A DNA stretch of 64,000 nt, taken from CAYFWF01 sp964346815 (GTDB lineage: Bacteria; Acidobacteriota; Aminicenantia; Aminicenantales; Aminicenantaceae). The translations under genes were made by a program, and so were the position numbers. Shown here piece by piece: positions 44,287 to 52,539 of the stretch; the first letter of the stretch is position 1; the number at the start of each line of letters is the position of its first letter. The stretch spans positions 145,751-209,750 of the forward strand of contig CAYFWF010000050.1 of assembly GCA_964346815.1 (NCBI GenBank). Reading direction: 5' to 3'. The notes beneath the pieces were generated by a model. The model did no database searches and was not told the DNA's origin. It was given only the letters and a program-made list of their open reading frames with translations.

Positions 44287-44583
44287 ATGAAAAACAAGCA
44301 AGACAAAATGATCATTTTTGAATCAGAAAAAGATGTGCCTTTTATGCCCATGTCTCTCGGTTCTATGCTCTGGAATAAGACCGGGGGTTGGAGAAACATC
44401 AGGCCGGTCATCGACCCTGAAAACTGCCTCCAGTGCGGCATATGCTGGAAATTTTGCCCCGATGTGGCCCTCCACATCCAAGAAGAATATCCTGTGGTCG
44501 ATTATGAATACTGTAAAGGATGCGGTCTTTGTGCGGAAGAATGTCCCTCGAAATGCATAACCATGGTTGAGGAGGAAAGATGA
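44287..44583 (+). CDS. porD: 2-oxoacid:ferredoxin oxidoreductase, delta (ferredoxin-like) subunit
   Basis: 98 residues with two 4Fe-4S motifs: CLQCGICWKFCPD and CKGCGLCAEECPS. It carries electrons from the thiamine site to soluble ferredoxin. ATG 44287 follows AAGAGAGG by about 10 bases; an open frame back to 44257 overlaps porG and is not needed. The stop codon overlaps the porA start as ATGA, so the subunits are translationally coupled. Confidence 0.93.
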   Translation: MKNKQDKMIIFESEKDVPFMPMSLGSMLWNKTGGWRNIRPVIDPENCLQCGICWKFCPDVALHIQEEYPVVDYEYCKGCGLCAEECPSKCITMVEEER

Positions 44584-45734
44584 GAAAAGTCATCATGGGA
44601 AACCATGCCCTCTCCTTCGGGGCAAAGCTGGGCCGCGCTCAAGTCATCGCAGCCTATCCTATTACTCCCCAAACTCAGGTCGTCGAGCTTCTCTCTGAGA
44701 TGTGTGCCGACGGGACTTTGGATGCCAAGTTTATCAAGGTTGAATCCGAGCATTCAGCCATGGCAGCCTGTCTGGGGGCTTCGTTAGCCGGGGCGCGGAC
44801 ATTTACTGCCACTTCTGCACAAGGATTGGCCCTGATGCATGAGCTGCTCCATTGGGCTTCAGGAGGACGGCTGCCCGTTGTCATGGGAAACATAAACCGG
44901 GCTATGGCCCCTGGCTGGAGCATCTGGTCGGATCAGAATGACAGCCTTTCCCAGAGAGACACGGGATGGATGCAGTTTTATTGTGCCAGCAACCAGGAAG
45001 TATTGGATACGGTCATCCAGGCATTCAAGGTTTCTGAGAAACTCCTCATTCCCAGTATGGTGATCCTTGACGCCTTCACCCTTTCCCATACTTATGAGGT
45101 TGTGGAGATACCTGACCAGGAAAGGGTGGATGAGTATCTCCCTCCTTTTAATCCTACCATCAGAATTACTCCAGATGAGCCGCACGCTTTTGGCGGGCTT
45201 ACAGGCCCCGAACACTATTTAGAGCTGAGATACAAGCTTCAGAAGGAAATGGAGAAAGCTCCTGCTCTGATTGAGGAGACAGGAGAAGAATATCAAAAAT
45301 TGTTCGGCCGCACTCTTGGACAAGTGGATGAATACCAGTGCGGCGATGCCGAGCTCGTCTTCATCACTTCAGGAACCATGGGTTCGACGGCGAAGGTGGC
45401 TGTTGACAGGCTCCGAGGCGAGGGAATAAAAGCTGGGAATCTAAGGATCAGAGTATTCAGGCCTTTTCCATTCGAGAAAGTTCGGAAAATTATTAAAAGT
45501 GCGCGGAAAGTCGCTGTAGTGGACCGGAACATTTCCTACGGTCATCATGGAATATTTTATCAGGAAGTCAAATCAGCTATGTACGCTCACGACCACGGGA
45601 TGCCGCTCTTCGGTTTTATTGCCGGTTTGGGGGGGAGGGATATCACGCCCTCAACTTTTAAAGATATTGCACGCCGCACCCTCGAGAAAGAAAAACCGGC
45701 AGAAGAGATTATCTGGATAGGGGTAAACCGATGA
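44580..45734 (+). CDS. porA: 2-oxoacid:ferredoxin oxidoreductase, alpha subunit
   Basis: 384 residues. The segment AAYPITPQTQVVELLSEMC, then TATSAQGLALMHELLHWASG and the thiamine-proximal WSDQNDSLSQRDTGWMQFY identify the alpha subunit. Pyruvate and 2-oxoisovalerate enzymes are close relatives; the sequence alone does not settle the substrate, although the subunit order fits pyruvate enzymes. It overlaps both neighbours by ATGA. Confidence 0.93.
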   Translation: MRKVIMGNHALSFGAKLGRAQVIAAYPITPQTQVVELLSEMCADGTLDAKFIKVESEHSAMAACLGASLAGARTFTATSAQGLALMHELLHWASGGRLPVVMGNINRAMAPGWSIWSDQNDSLSQRDTGWMQFYCASNQEVLDTVIQAFKVSEKLLIPSMVILDAFTLSHTYEVVEIPDQERVDEYLPPFNPTIRITPDEPHAFGGLTGPEHYLELRYKLQKEMEKAPALIEETGEEYQKLFGRTLGQVDEYQCGDAELVFITSGTMGSTAKVAVDRLRGEGIKAGNLRIRVFRPFPFEKVRKIIKSARKVAVVDRNISYGHHGIFYQEVKSAMYAHDHGMPLFGFIAGLGGRDITPSTFKDIARRTLEKEKPAEEIIWIGVNR

Positions 45735-46627
45735 AGAGAAAAAAGAAAATGAAGCTTTCTCTTCCCATAGAGGAATGGATGCATTCCGGCCATCGGGGAT
45801 GTCAGGGATGTGGTGCCGCATTAGCCATGAGATACGCCCTGAAAGCCCTGGGACAAAAAACTGCACTCTGCATTCCGGCCTGCTGTTGGTCGGTTATTGA
45901 TGGTCCCTTTCCCTATTCGTGTCTCGATGTTCCCATCTTTCACTGTGCTTTCGAGACGGCGGCCGTATCTGCCTCCGGCGTCAAAGCTGGCTTGGAGATG
46001 GTCGGCGATTCAGAAACGACCGTGGTCGCCTGGGGAGGAGATGGAGGAACATTCGATATCGGTATTCAGGCCCTCTCTGGAGTAGCGGAGCGAAATGATG
46101 ATATCATCTATGTTTGTTACGACAACGAGGCCTACATGAATACAGGGATCCAGAGAAGTTCGGCCACTCCCTGGGGTGCCTGGACGACAACAACCCCGGT
46201 CAAGCACTATAAGGATAGGCCAAAAAAAGATATGGAGGCCATCATGGCTGCCCATGGCATTCCCTATGTTGCGACGGCGAGCGTGGGCTATCCTGAAGAT
46301 TTGTTCAAGAAAGTGAAAAAAGCCAAGGATATCGAGGGCACTCGGTTCATTCATATCTATGCGCCCTGCCCGGCAGGCTGGAGGAGCAGGCCAGAGGACA
46401 CCGTCAAACTGGCACGCATGGTGGTCCAGAACCGCATTTTTCCGCTCTTTGAAGTTGAATGGGGAGAGACATACACTCTGAACATTAGGCCAAAGACGCG
46501 TAAACCCATTGATGATTACCTCAAGCTTCAGGGAAGATTCCGCCATTTGACAGATAAAGAAATAGCCTTCATGCAGGAGGAAGTAGACAGGAAGTGGGAA
46601 AAACTCTTATCCAAACTGCATCATTGA
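45731..46627 (+). CDS. porB: 2-oxoacid:ferredoxin oxidoreductase, beta (thiamine-binding) subunit
   Basis: 298 residues. HRGCQGCGAALAMRYAL supplies iron-sulfur cysteines. WGGDGGTFDIGIQALSG is the thiamine diphosphate motif, followed by YDNEAYMNTGIQRSSATPWG, which is common in pyruvate:ferredoxin oxidoreductases. It starts by ATGA overlap with porA and ends the operon. No convincing terminator follows before the convergent gene. Confidence 0.93.
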   Translation: MKRKKKMKLSLPIEEWMHSGHRGCQGCGAALAMRYALKALGQKTALCIPACCWSVIDGPFPYSCLDVPIFHCAFETAAVSASGVKAGLEMVGDSETTVVAWGGDGGTFDIGIQALSGVAERNDDIIYVCYDNEAYMNTGIQRSSATPWGAWTTTTPVKHYKDRPKKDMEAIMAAHGIPYVATASVGYPEDLFKKVKKAKDIEGTRFIHIYAPCPAGWRSRPEDTVKLARMVVQNRIFPLFEVEWGETYTLNIRPKTRKPIDDYLKLQGRFRHLTDKEIAFMQEEVDRKWEKLLSKLHH

Positions 46628-46726
46628 GCTCTTGCGTTGACCGGATTCGGTTTACCGCATCGAGGGTGTATCCGACTCCCTCCAATTTCGGGCTTTTTTA
46701 TGGAAGGGATGATCCGACATTTGAGA

Positions 46727-46757
46727 GTTAAGTAATTTCGTATACTGTCACCAAATT
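46727..46757. repeat. single arm of the GTATAC inverted-repeat element
   Basis: The reverse complement begins AATTTGGTGACAGTATACG and continues AAATTACTTAAC, closely matching both ends of the element at 5246-5508. No partner arm is found in the 152-base gap between the convergent porB and sulfatase-like genes, so this is a solo end or remnant. Confidence 0.55.
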
Positions 46758-46779
46758 AAAATTCTTTGTGAAGGAGTTT

Positions 46780-49101
46780 TTATCTTTTTTCGGAACTGGA
46801 TTGAGTAAGAGATTTCCCCATCCTGGCATATTCATCGGATTTCCTGCTGTCTCCAAGCCGGTTGTACAAATCGGCGAGGAGAAAGTAGCCTAAAGGAAGG
46901 TTTTCCTTCCCGGGCTTGAGTTCTATCCCTTTTTTCACGAGAGATATCGCCTCCTCGAATTTCTCGCCGCGGTTTAAATAAATTCTCGCCAGGTAAAAAT
47001 AACTCATAGGAAAATTCGGGTTAATATCGATCGTGTGTTCGAGATATTCTTCTTCCTTATCCTCTTGACCTAAAAGACGGTAAACCCTAGAGAGATTGAA
47101 GCTCGCTCTGAAATTGTGAGGAATGTTTTCCAATTCAAGTCTGTATTCCTCAACTGCCTGGGAAAACTCTTTGCGTTCCTCCAGGAGTTGGGCGAAATTG
47201 AAGTGGACATTTCTCAATTGTGGGTTGAGACCCATCGCTTTTTTGATGTTTTTCTCTGCATCATCCAATTTTTCCTGAATGATATACACAGCGCCCAAAT
47301 TGTTGTAGGCTGAGGCGGAATAGGGATTCGCCGCCAGGCATTTTTGGTAGTAGGTGACGGCTTTATCATGATCTGATTTCAGTTTATAGATGTTGCCGAG
47401 CATAAGATAAAGTTGAGAATCGGGTGGAACAGCCTCCATAGAGTCCAGAATGATCTTTTCCGCCTCATCTAATTTTCCTAATCTCATGTAGGAGTTAGCG
47501 ATATTGATGATGGTGAAGGCATCATCGGGTTTTCTGTCCAAAGCCTGGGAGAAATATTGGATAGCCTTCTCGAACTGCTCATTCTTGAAATAGAGATTTC
47601 CCAGGGCAAAGTATGCATCGATGATATCGGGATCTTCCTGAATGATTCCTTGGATCATCTTCTCGGCTCTCAGAAACTCTCCCTGGAGGCCTAGTTCCCG
47701 TGCTTTTGATAAACGATTGAAGACGCCGATTTTATCTTTGGGATTGGCCAAAGTCTTCCCTTGCAGTTGAGAGGAATCGGTAAAAGATCCGATGTATCCA
47801 AGGGCAGCTAACTTCTCACGGGTTTCCTCATCCAGGTTTCTGTAATCCATTTCAAAGGCATTCTGGCTGGTTCTTTCGAGGAAGGCATCGATGATTCCTT
47901 TTAAACGCCGGCCCTCATCGGGTTGTTTATCGATCAAATTTTCTCTCTCCTCAGGGTCTTCAGAAAGGTCATAGAGCTCGAGTTTCGGCGCTAGGATCAG
48001 CTTGAATCGATCATCCTGGATGCTTTTCAGATCGCTCCATCCGAAGTGAAATCGGGGATAGTATGTCTCGCAGTAGGCAAATACCTCTTCTTGGTTTTTG
48101 TCTTGTAAGAAGAATGGGACAAGGCTTTTACCTTGAACTCGATCGGGGACCGGAATTTCAGCAATCTCGAGGACAGTGGGCATGATATCTACCAGGTTCA
48201 CAACCTGGGATCGAGACAATCCTTGAAGCTGTGCGATAGGAGTAACAAAAATCAAAGGGACATGTACAGCCTCCTGATACACAAAGAAGCCGTGGGTGCT
48301 TTCTTGATGCTCACCGAGGCTTTCACCATGATCAGAGGCGAAAACGAAAATCGTATTATCGACCAAGTCGTTTTCTTCTAAGTAGCGCCAGAGGTGACCG
48401 AGTTGATAATCTGTAAATGCGATTTCTCCCAAATAGGGATGACCAGGATATTTCTCCAGATAAGGGGAAGGGGGCTCATAAGGAGTATGAGGATCATACA
48501 GGTGAATCCACGTGAAGAATTTTTCTGATTTATGTTTTTCTAGCCAGGTTAGGACCTCATCGATGACCTCATCTGCCGGGCGCTGGACATTGCCTAAGGA
48601 AATTGCCTTGTAGCGACTCAGGTCGAATTGGTCAAAGTAGTGGTCGAAGCCCTGGTTGATTCCCCATTTGGAGTCGAGAACATAAGCTGCAACGAATCCA
48701 GAAGTCTGATAGCCTTTTTTCTTGAAGAGTTCGGCAATGGTATCCAACTGCGGGGGGACAATAAAGCCCCCGTTATCCCGGACTCCATGAAAGACAGGAT
48801 AAGTCCCGGTCATAATCGAGGTATGAGATGGAAGAGTCAGGGGCGTCTGGGCTATGCATCTCTCGAATTTGATTCCTCTGGCGGCGAAAAGGTTCATGTA
48901 AGGAGTTTCGATCTGGGAGAATCCATAACAACCGATGCGATCGGCTCTGAGGGTATCTACTGTGACTAAGATATAATTGTAGTCTTTCTTGCCTTTAAGC
49001 TTGTGAAAATCTGTTTTCCTTCTGGTAAGATAGAATAAGGCTGCAGTAAGAAGGACCAACACCGAAATGCCGCCCATCAGCAATGCTTTGTTTTTGATCA
49101 T
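46780..49101 (-). CDS. membrane-anchored sulfatase-like (alkaline phosphatase superfamily) protein with TPRs
   Basis: 773 residues. An N-terminal membrane helix (ALLMGGISVLVLLTAALFYL) is followed by a sulfatase-fold domain to about residue 420 and TPRs to the end. Metal ligands are visible (VTVDTLRADR; ASDHGESLGEHQESTHGFF). The sulfatase signature CxPSR is replaced by TLPSH (LTLPSHTSIMTGTYP). The residue that would become formylglycine is therefore Thr, so a true sulfatase is unlikely. A phosphodiesterase, phosphatase or phospho-group transferase with a Thr nucleophile fits better. The domain faces the periplasm. A paralogue with the same design is at 55566-57680. Confidence 0.85.
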   Translation of the reverse strand: MIKNKALLMGGISVLVLLTAALFYLTRRKTDFHKLKGKKDYNYILVTVDTLRADRIGCYGFSQIETPYMNLFAARGIKFERCIAQTPLTLPSHTSIMTGTYPVFHGVRDNGGFIVPPQLDTIAELFKKKGYQTSGFVAAYVLDSKWGINQGFDHYFDQFDLSRYKAISLGNVQRPADEVIDEVLTWLEKHKSEKFFTWIHLYDPHTPYEPPSPYLEKYPGHPYLGEIAFTDYQLGHLWRYLEENDLVDNTIFVFASDHGESLGEHQESTHGFFVYQEAVHVPLIFVTPIAQLQGLSRSQVVNLVDIMPTVLEIAEIPVPDRVQGKSLVPFFLQDKNQEEVFAYCETYYPRFHFGWSDLKSIQDDRFKLILAPKLELYDLSEDPEERENLIDKQPDEGRRLKGIIDAFLERTSQNAFEMDYRNLDEETREKLAALGYIGSFTDSSQLQGKTLANPKDKIGVFNRLSKARELGLQGEFLRAEKMIQGIIQEDPDIIDAYFALGNLYFKNEQFEKAIQYFSQALDRKPDDAFTIINIANSYMRLGKLDEAEKIILDSMEAVPPDSQLYLMLGNIYKLKSDHDKAVTYYQKCLAANPYSASAYNNLGAVYIIQEKLDDAEKNIKKAMGLNPQLRNVHFNFAQLLEERKEFSQAVEEYRLELENIPHNFRASFNLSRVYRLLGQEDKEEEYLEHTIDINPNFPMSYFYLARIYLNRGEKFEEAISLVKKGIELKPGKENLPLGYFLLADLYNRLGDSRKSDEYARMGKSLTQSSSEKR

Positions 49102-49267
49102 AGTCTTAAAACATTATTTTAGCACAAAAGAAGCTACTGGGCACCGGATGGCTGTTATCAGGAGCTGAAGTGTATCTCTGTCTAAAGGCGAACAGGAAGC
49201 CTTATGCATCAGAGACTAACTCTGCTTTTCAACATGAATAAATAGAGAAAGCCAGATGGAAAGATAA

Positions 49268-49303
49268 AAAAAGGGTGGCGAGATGAAACTCGCCACCCTT
49301 TAT
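49268..49303 (-). terminator. strong intrinsic terminator of the TonB receptor gene
   Basis: Stem AAGGGTGGCGAG / CTCGCCACCCTT with a 6-base loop, followed on the minus strand by a run of seven T. It lies about 18 bases after the stop codon of the receptor gene. Confidence 0.88.
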
Positions 49304-49320
49304 GCCACCCCGAGTTCAGA

Positions 49321-52074
49321 TTACCACATGAACCTCAGTCCGACTCTCGCTGTTCTCGGCCTCACAATACTGTAGAGCTCGTGTCCCTCTGTTGAAGGCC
49401 AATCACCTGGAAACCAATCATAACCCCATGTTTCACCCCAGATGCGAATGGTATCGTCGTTCAGCAGGTTGAAAATATCCAGCATAAATCCGAGGCGGTA
49501 TTTTTCGGATATCATGAAGGTCTTTTCCAATCGCACGTCCGCGATTTTCTGAAGAGGGTAATGTTGTGATCCACGTGCTTCTGTCCGGTAGTAGACTCTT
49601 CTTCGATCCGGAGAAGGAAGGCGGTCTCTCACTTCTCGAGCCCAGGCTCGTCCTGTTACTGCCCGAAAGTAAGCCGAGGCATAGATCCCGAAGGGGAGGA
49701 CGTACGTCCCCTGGATCTTGAGCATATGGGTCGGGTCATAGGTCAAATTGCCTTCGCCAAAGATCCAGAAATTGGGATCTGAAGTGTTGTAGCCACCGAT
49801 GTCAGACGCTCCTGCGTTATTAATCGTACCGGTAGCTTTGCTGTACACATAGGATGCGATCAACTGCCATTTGTTGGAGAATCTCTTGTTGAACATGAAT
49901 TCCAAACCCCAGTATTTCCGGTAGGGATCCAGCAGAATCTGGCTTTCATCTCCCTTTTCGATATTCTTGATGATGTAGTGGTAGTTGCCAGGATTGGCTT
50001 GATAATAGAGGGTATATGGGGTGTTGTCTTCTGGATCATAGAGGGTTGTCGTTTCATAGATTGTGCCTGTATCCACACGGCCGATGATGTTGCGCCACTT
50101 CCGCCAGATATAGCTCATGGAGAATGAAGCATCCTTGAACAGTTCCCTTTCGATGCTCAGCGTGATCTGGTTCATGTAGGGATGTTTGATATCATCCGCT
50201 AATTCATATTGCTGTTCATGGACACTCCTGAACATTTCAACCCATGACCCTGAGGGAACGTCCCAATAGTAGCCCACATAGTCACTGTAATTTTTGTCGG
50301 GATTCAATCGTCTGTGAATATAGGCATACATCGCTTCCGTGAACTGGCCGTAATGGGCCTTGAAGATCGTGGTTTTGTCGCCGAGGATATCAAAGGTGAA
50401 GCCCACGCGGGGGGCGATCCGGAAGTTTTTATAAACCGTGCCGACTTCAGGAATGGTTCCCCAGTTCTGAGTAAACCGGGCCCCGATACTGATATTCAGG
50501 CGGTCTGAGACTTTCCATTGATCCTGAGCGAAACCTTCGAATCTGACGTAGTTGGTTTTCTCGGTTCTGCCTACATATTCATAGGCCAGGTAGTTGCCGG
50601 TGTAATAGTAGCCAAAAGGTCCATATCCCACATAATCGACATAGTACCAGGCATTAGGTCCAGTGTATCCTGACTCTACGGAAACGCGGCCGTGTTCCAC
50701 CTCAACGCCGAACTTGAAGTCATGATCTCCCTGGATAAAATCTTCAGCATAATGGGTCACACTGGCATTCGCCTGGAATCTGTCACGGTCTGTCAGGTAA
50801 TAATAACCACTGCTGTGGTAAAGCATGTTATCGTTCAAATCGAAGTGTGCACTGACATCTCTGCCGGATTCAGGTTCCAGATAAAAAGCACCGAGAAAGA
50901 AGGATCCTTTCAATTCCATAAACGTGGTTGGGCTGAAAATATGGGTCAGGGAAAAATTCCCAACATAGTCAGGCGAATCCTGATCCACGACTGCTTCTGG
51001 AGAAGTGGTGGCGCTTGCTCCTCGATTTGTTCCATTGTAGGCGTCGTACTCGAAGAATGTATTGAAAGATGTGGACGGGGAAACTTGCGCAGTGAGTTTC
51101 AGGAAGCCCCGGGGTTGTTTGTAATCCCGATCTTCGGGAAAGCCGGTCGGTCTGTCGAACTCACGATAAAACTGTGCCCCGGTGTAGAACCAGAGCTTAT
51201 CCTTGACGATCGGACCCCCGACATGAGCATTAAAATCATACAATGCAAATTGAGGTGGGGTAACTTCCGGAAAATCATCTTTGTATTTGTCGTTGTTCGA
51301 TCCTTGCCAAAAATTTTTCGGCCAGTCGTCTTTTTTGCCCTGGAAGAGTGTCTCGAAGTGGCCTGAAAATACATTTCCACCTGATTTTGTCACTGTGTTG
51401 AAAATGACGCCCGTAAAAGCACCGTATTCGGGGGGAAGACCGATGCCCATGACTTTGGCTTCCTCGAGGATGTTGTGGTCGAGAAAAACCCAAGGTGTGC
51501 CGTAATACGGGTCAGAGACATCCACACCATCCAACTGATAAGAAACTCCAGTTCCCGAGGATGCCCCATAGGCCACATCATCTATGACTCCGGGAGCCAA
51601 ATTCACAAGATCGGCCGTAAACTGGCTGTAGGGGATGTTTCTCAAAACTTCGTCGGTCAATGTGATAGAAGCTGTCTCAGTTGATTTCACATCTACAGTG
51701 GGCGATACCGCGATAACGGTGATCTCTTCTTCAACTGCGGCTAATTTCAGAGTGAAATCGACGGTCAGCCTTACGGTGGTGGTCAAGCGGATATTTTCAC
51801 GAACGACCGTTGTAAAACCTGCAAGCTTTGCCTCGACAGAATACACTCCGGGTGGCAGAGCAGGAAACCGGAATTCCCCTTGAGCATCAGTGATGGCTGT
51901 TCTAGTGCCCATGAGTTTTGGGCCCGATAGTGTGACGGTTACTCCTGGAAGAGGCGTGTTTTCTTCGTCCATAACACTGCCAACGATAGCTCCAGTCTCT
52001 TTGGATTGAGCTATCGCCAATGACGAGGCAAATAAAAGCAGAACGAGCAACGAAACAATTGATTTGCTCTTCAT
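49321..52074 (-). CDS. TonB-dependent receptor with carboxypeptidase-regulatory domain (Oar-like)
   Basis: 917 residues with signal peptide (IVSLLVLLLFASSLAIAQ). A carboxypeptidase-regulatory-like domain spans about residues 28-110 (TGAIVGSVMDEENTPLPGVT). A plug-like domain follows (TASITLTDEVLRNIPYSQFT, YQLDGVDVSDPYYG) and then a long beta-barrel ending GLRFMW, an aromatic end typical of outer-membrane barrels. The family imports or binds large substrates using TonB energy. AAAAGGAGGTAAA precedes the ATG and a strong terminator follows, so it is its own transcription unit. The ligand is unknown. Confidence 0.93.
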   Translation of the reverse strand: MKSKSIVSLLVLLLFASSLAIAQSKETGAIVGSVMDEENTPLPGVTVTLSGPKLMGTRTAITDAQGEFRFPALPPGVYSVEAKLAGFTTVVRENIRLTTTVRLTVDFTLKLAAVEEEITVIAVSPTVDVKSTETASITLTDEVLRNIPYSQFTADLVNLAPGVIDDVAYGASSGTGVSYQLDGVDVSDPYYGTPWVFLDHNILEEAKVMGIGLPPEYGAFTGVIFNTVTKSGGNVFSGHFETLFQGKKDDWPKNFWQGSNNDKYKDDFPEVTPPQFALYDFNAHVGGPIVKDKLWFYTGAQFYREFDRPTGFPEDRDYKQPRGFLKLTAQVSPSTSFNTFFEYDAYNGTNRGASATTSPEAVVDQDSPDYVGNFSLTHIFSPTTFMELKGSFFLGAFYLEPESGRDVSAHFDLNDNMLYHSSGYYYLTDRDRFQANASVTHYAEDFIQGDHDFKFGVEVEHGRVSVESGYTGPNAWYYVDYVGYGPFGYYYTGNYLAYEYVGRTEKTNYVRFEGFAQDQWKVSDRLNISIGARFTQNWGTIPEVGTVYKNFRIAPRVGFTFDILGDKTTIFKAHYGQFTEAMYAYIHRRLNPDKNYSDYVGYYWDVPSGSWVEMFRSVHEQQYELADDIKHPYMNQITLSIERELFKDASFSMSYIWRKWRNIIGRVDTGTIYETTTLYDPEDNTPYTLYYQANPGNYHYIIKNIEKGDESQILLDPYRKYWGLEFMFNKRFSNKWQLIASYVYSKATGTINNAGASDIGGYNTSDPNFWIFGEGNLTYDPTHMLKIQGTYVLPFGIYASAYFRAVTGRAWAREVRDRLPSPDRRRVYYRTEARGSQHYPLQKIADVRLEKTFMISEKYRLGFMLDIFNLLNDDTIRIWGETWGYDWFPGDWPSTEGHELYSIVRPRTARVGLRFMW

Positions 52075-52539
52075 TTTACCTCCTTTTCAAATTTCTCACC
52101 ATAATTCCCTTTAGCAATTCTTTTCGCTTTCCTTATTATCACCTCCTCCTCTTTTCGATTTTTCATATCGCAGATATATCGGCAACGGTAATAATCCACA
52201 ACTTCTTTTCCCCTTTATGTGAGTATGAGCAATTTTTATGCCATATGATATTCAACTGTGGATTCTGTATAAATTGTGTTTTTTCAACACTTTGAGAATT
52301 ATTGTGTGAGCGAAGGATGGGACAAATTATCCAATATTTTGGATCTCTCCAAAAAAATGTACCGGGTATGAACGATTAAGCCTGCCTTAAGCCAGAATCA
52401 TGAAGCCGGCTTAGGCAATAATCCCGAATTTTAATAAATCAAGAATGTCTTTATGAAATCGGCAGGAATACGAAGATATCATAAATCGAATTGCAACTTA
52501 TTCGGCCTTTTGTTATTTTTAAAAGTGAATGAACTCACA
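52075..52539. other. divergent intergenic region between TonB receptor and GWxTD operon
   Basis: 465 bases with no credible gene. On the minus strand, TTGTGG and TATATC lie 17 bases apart near 52150-52205, a possible receptor promoter. A small palindrome ATCCAATATTTTGGAT is at 52329-52344. A near-perfect hairpin TGCCTTAAGCC / GGCTTAGGCA is at 52383-52417 with one bulged base. The last two could be regulatory sites for the plus-strand operon. No direct evidence of function. Confidence 0.4.

Noticed and set aside
46780..49101. Plain annotation as sulfatase
   Set aside because: The formylglycine position is Thr, so sulfatase chemistry is not supported.
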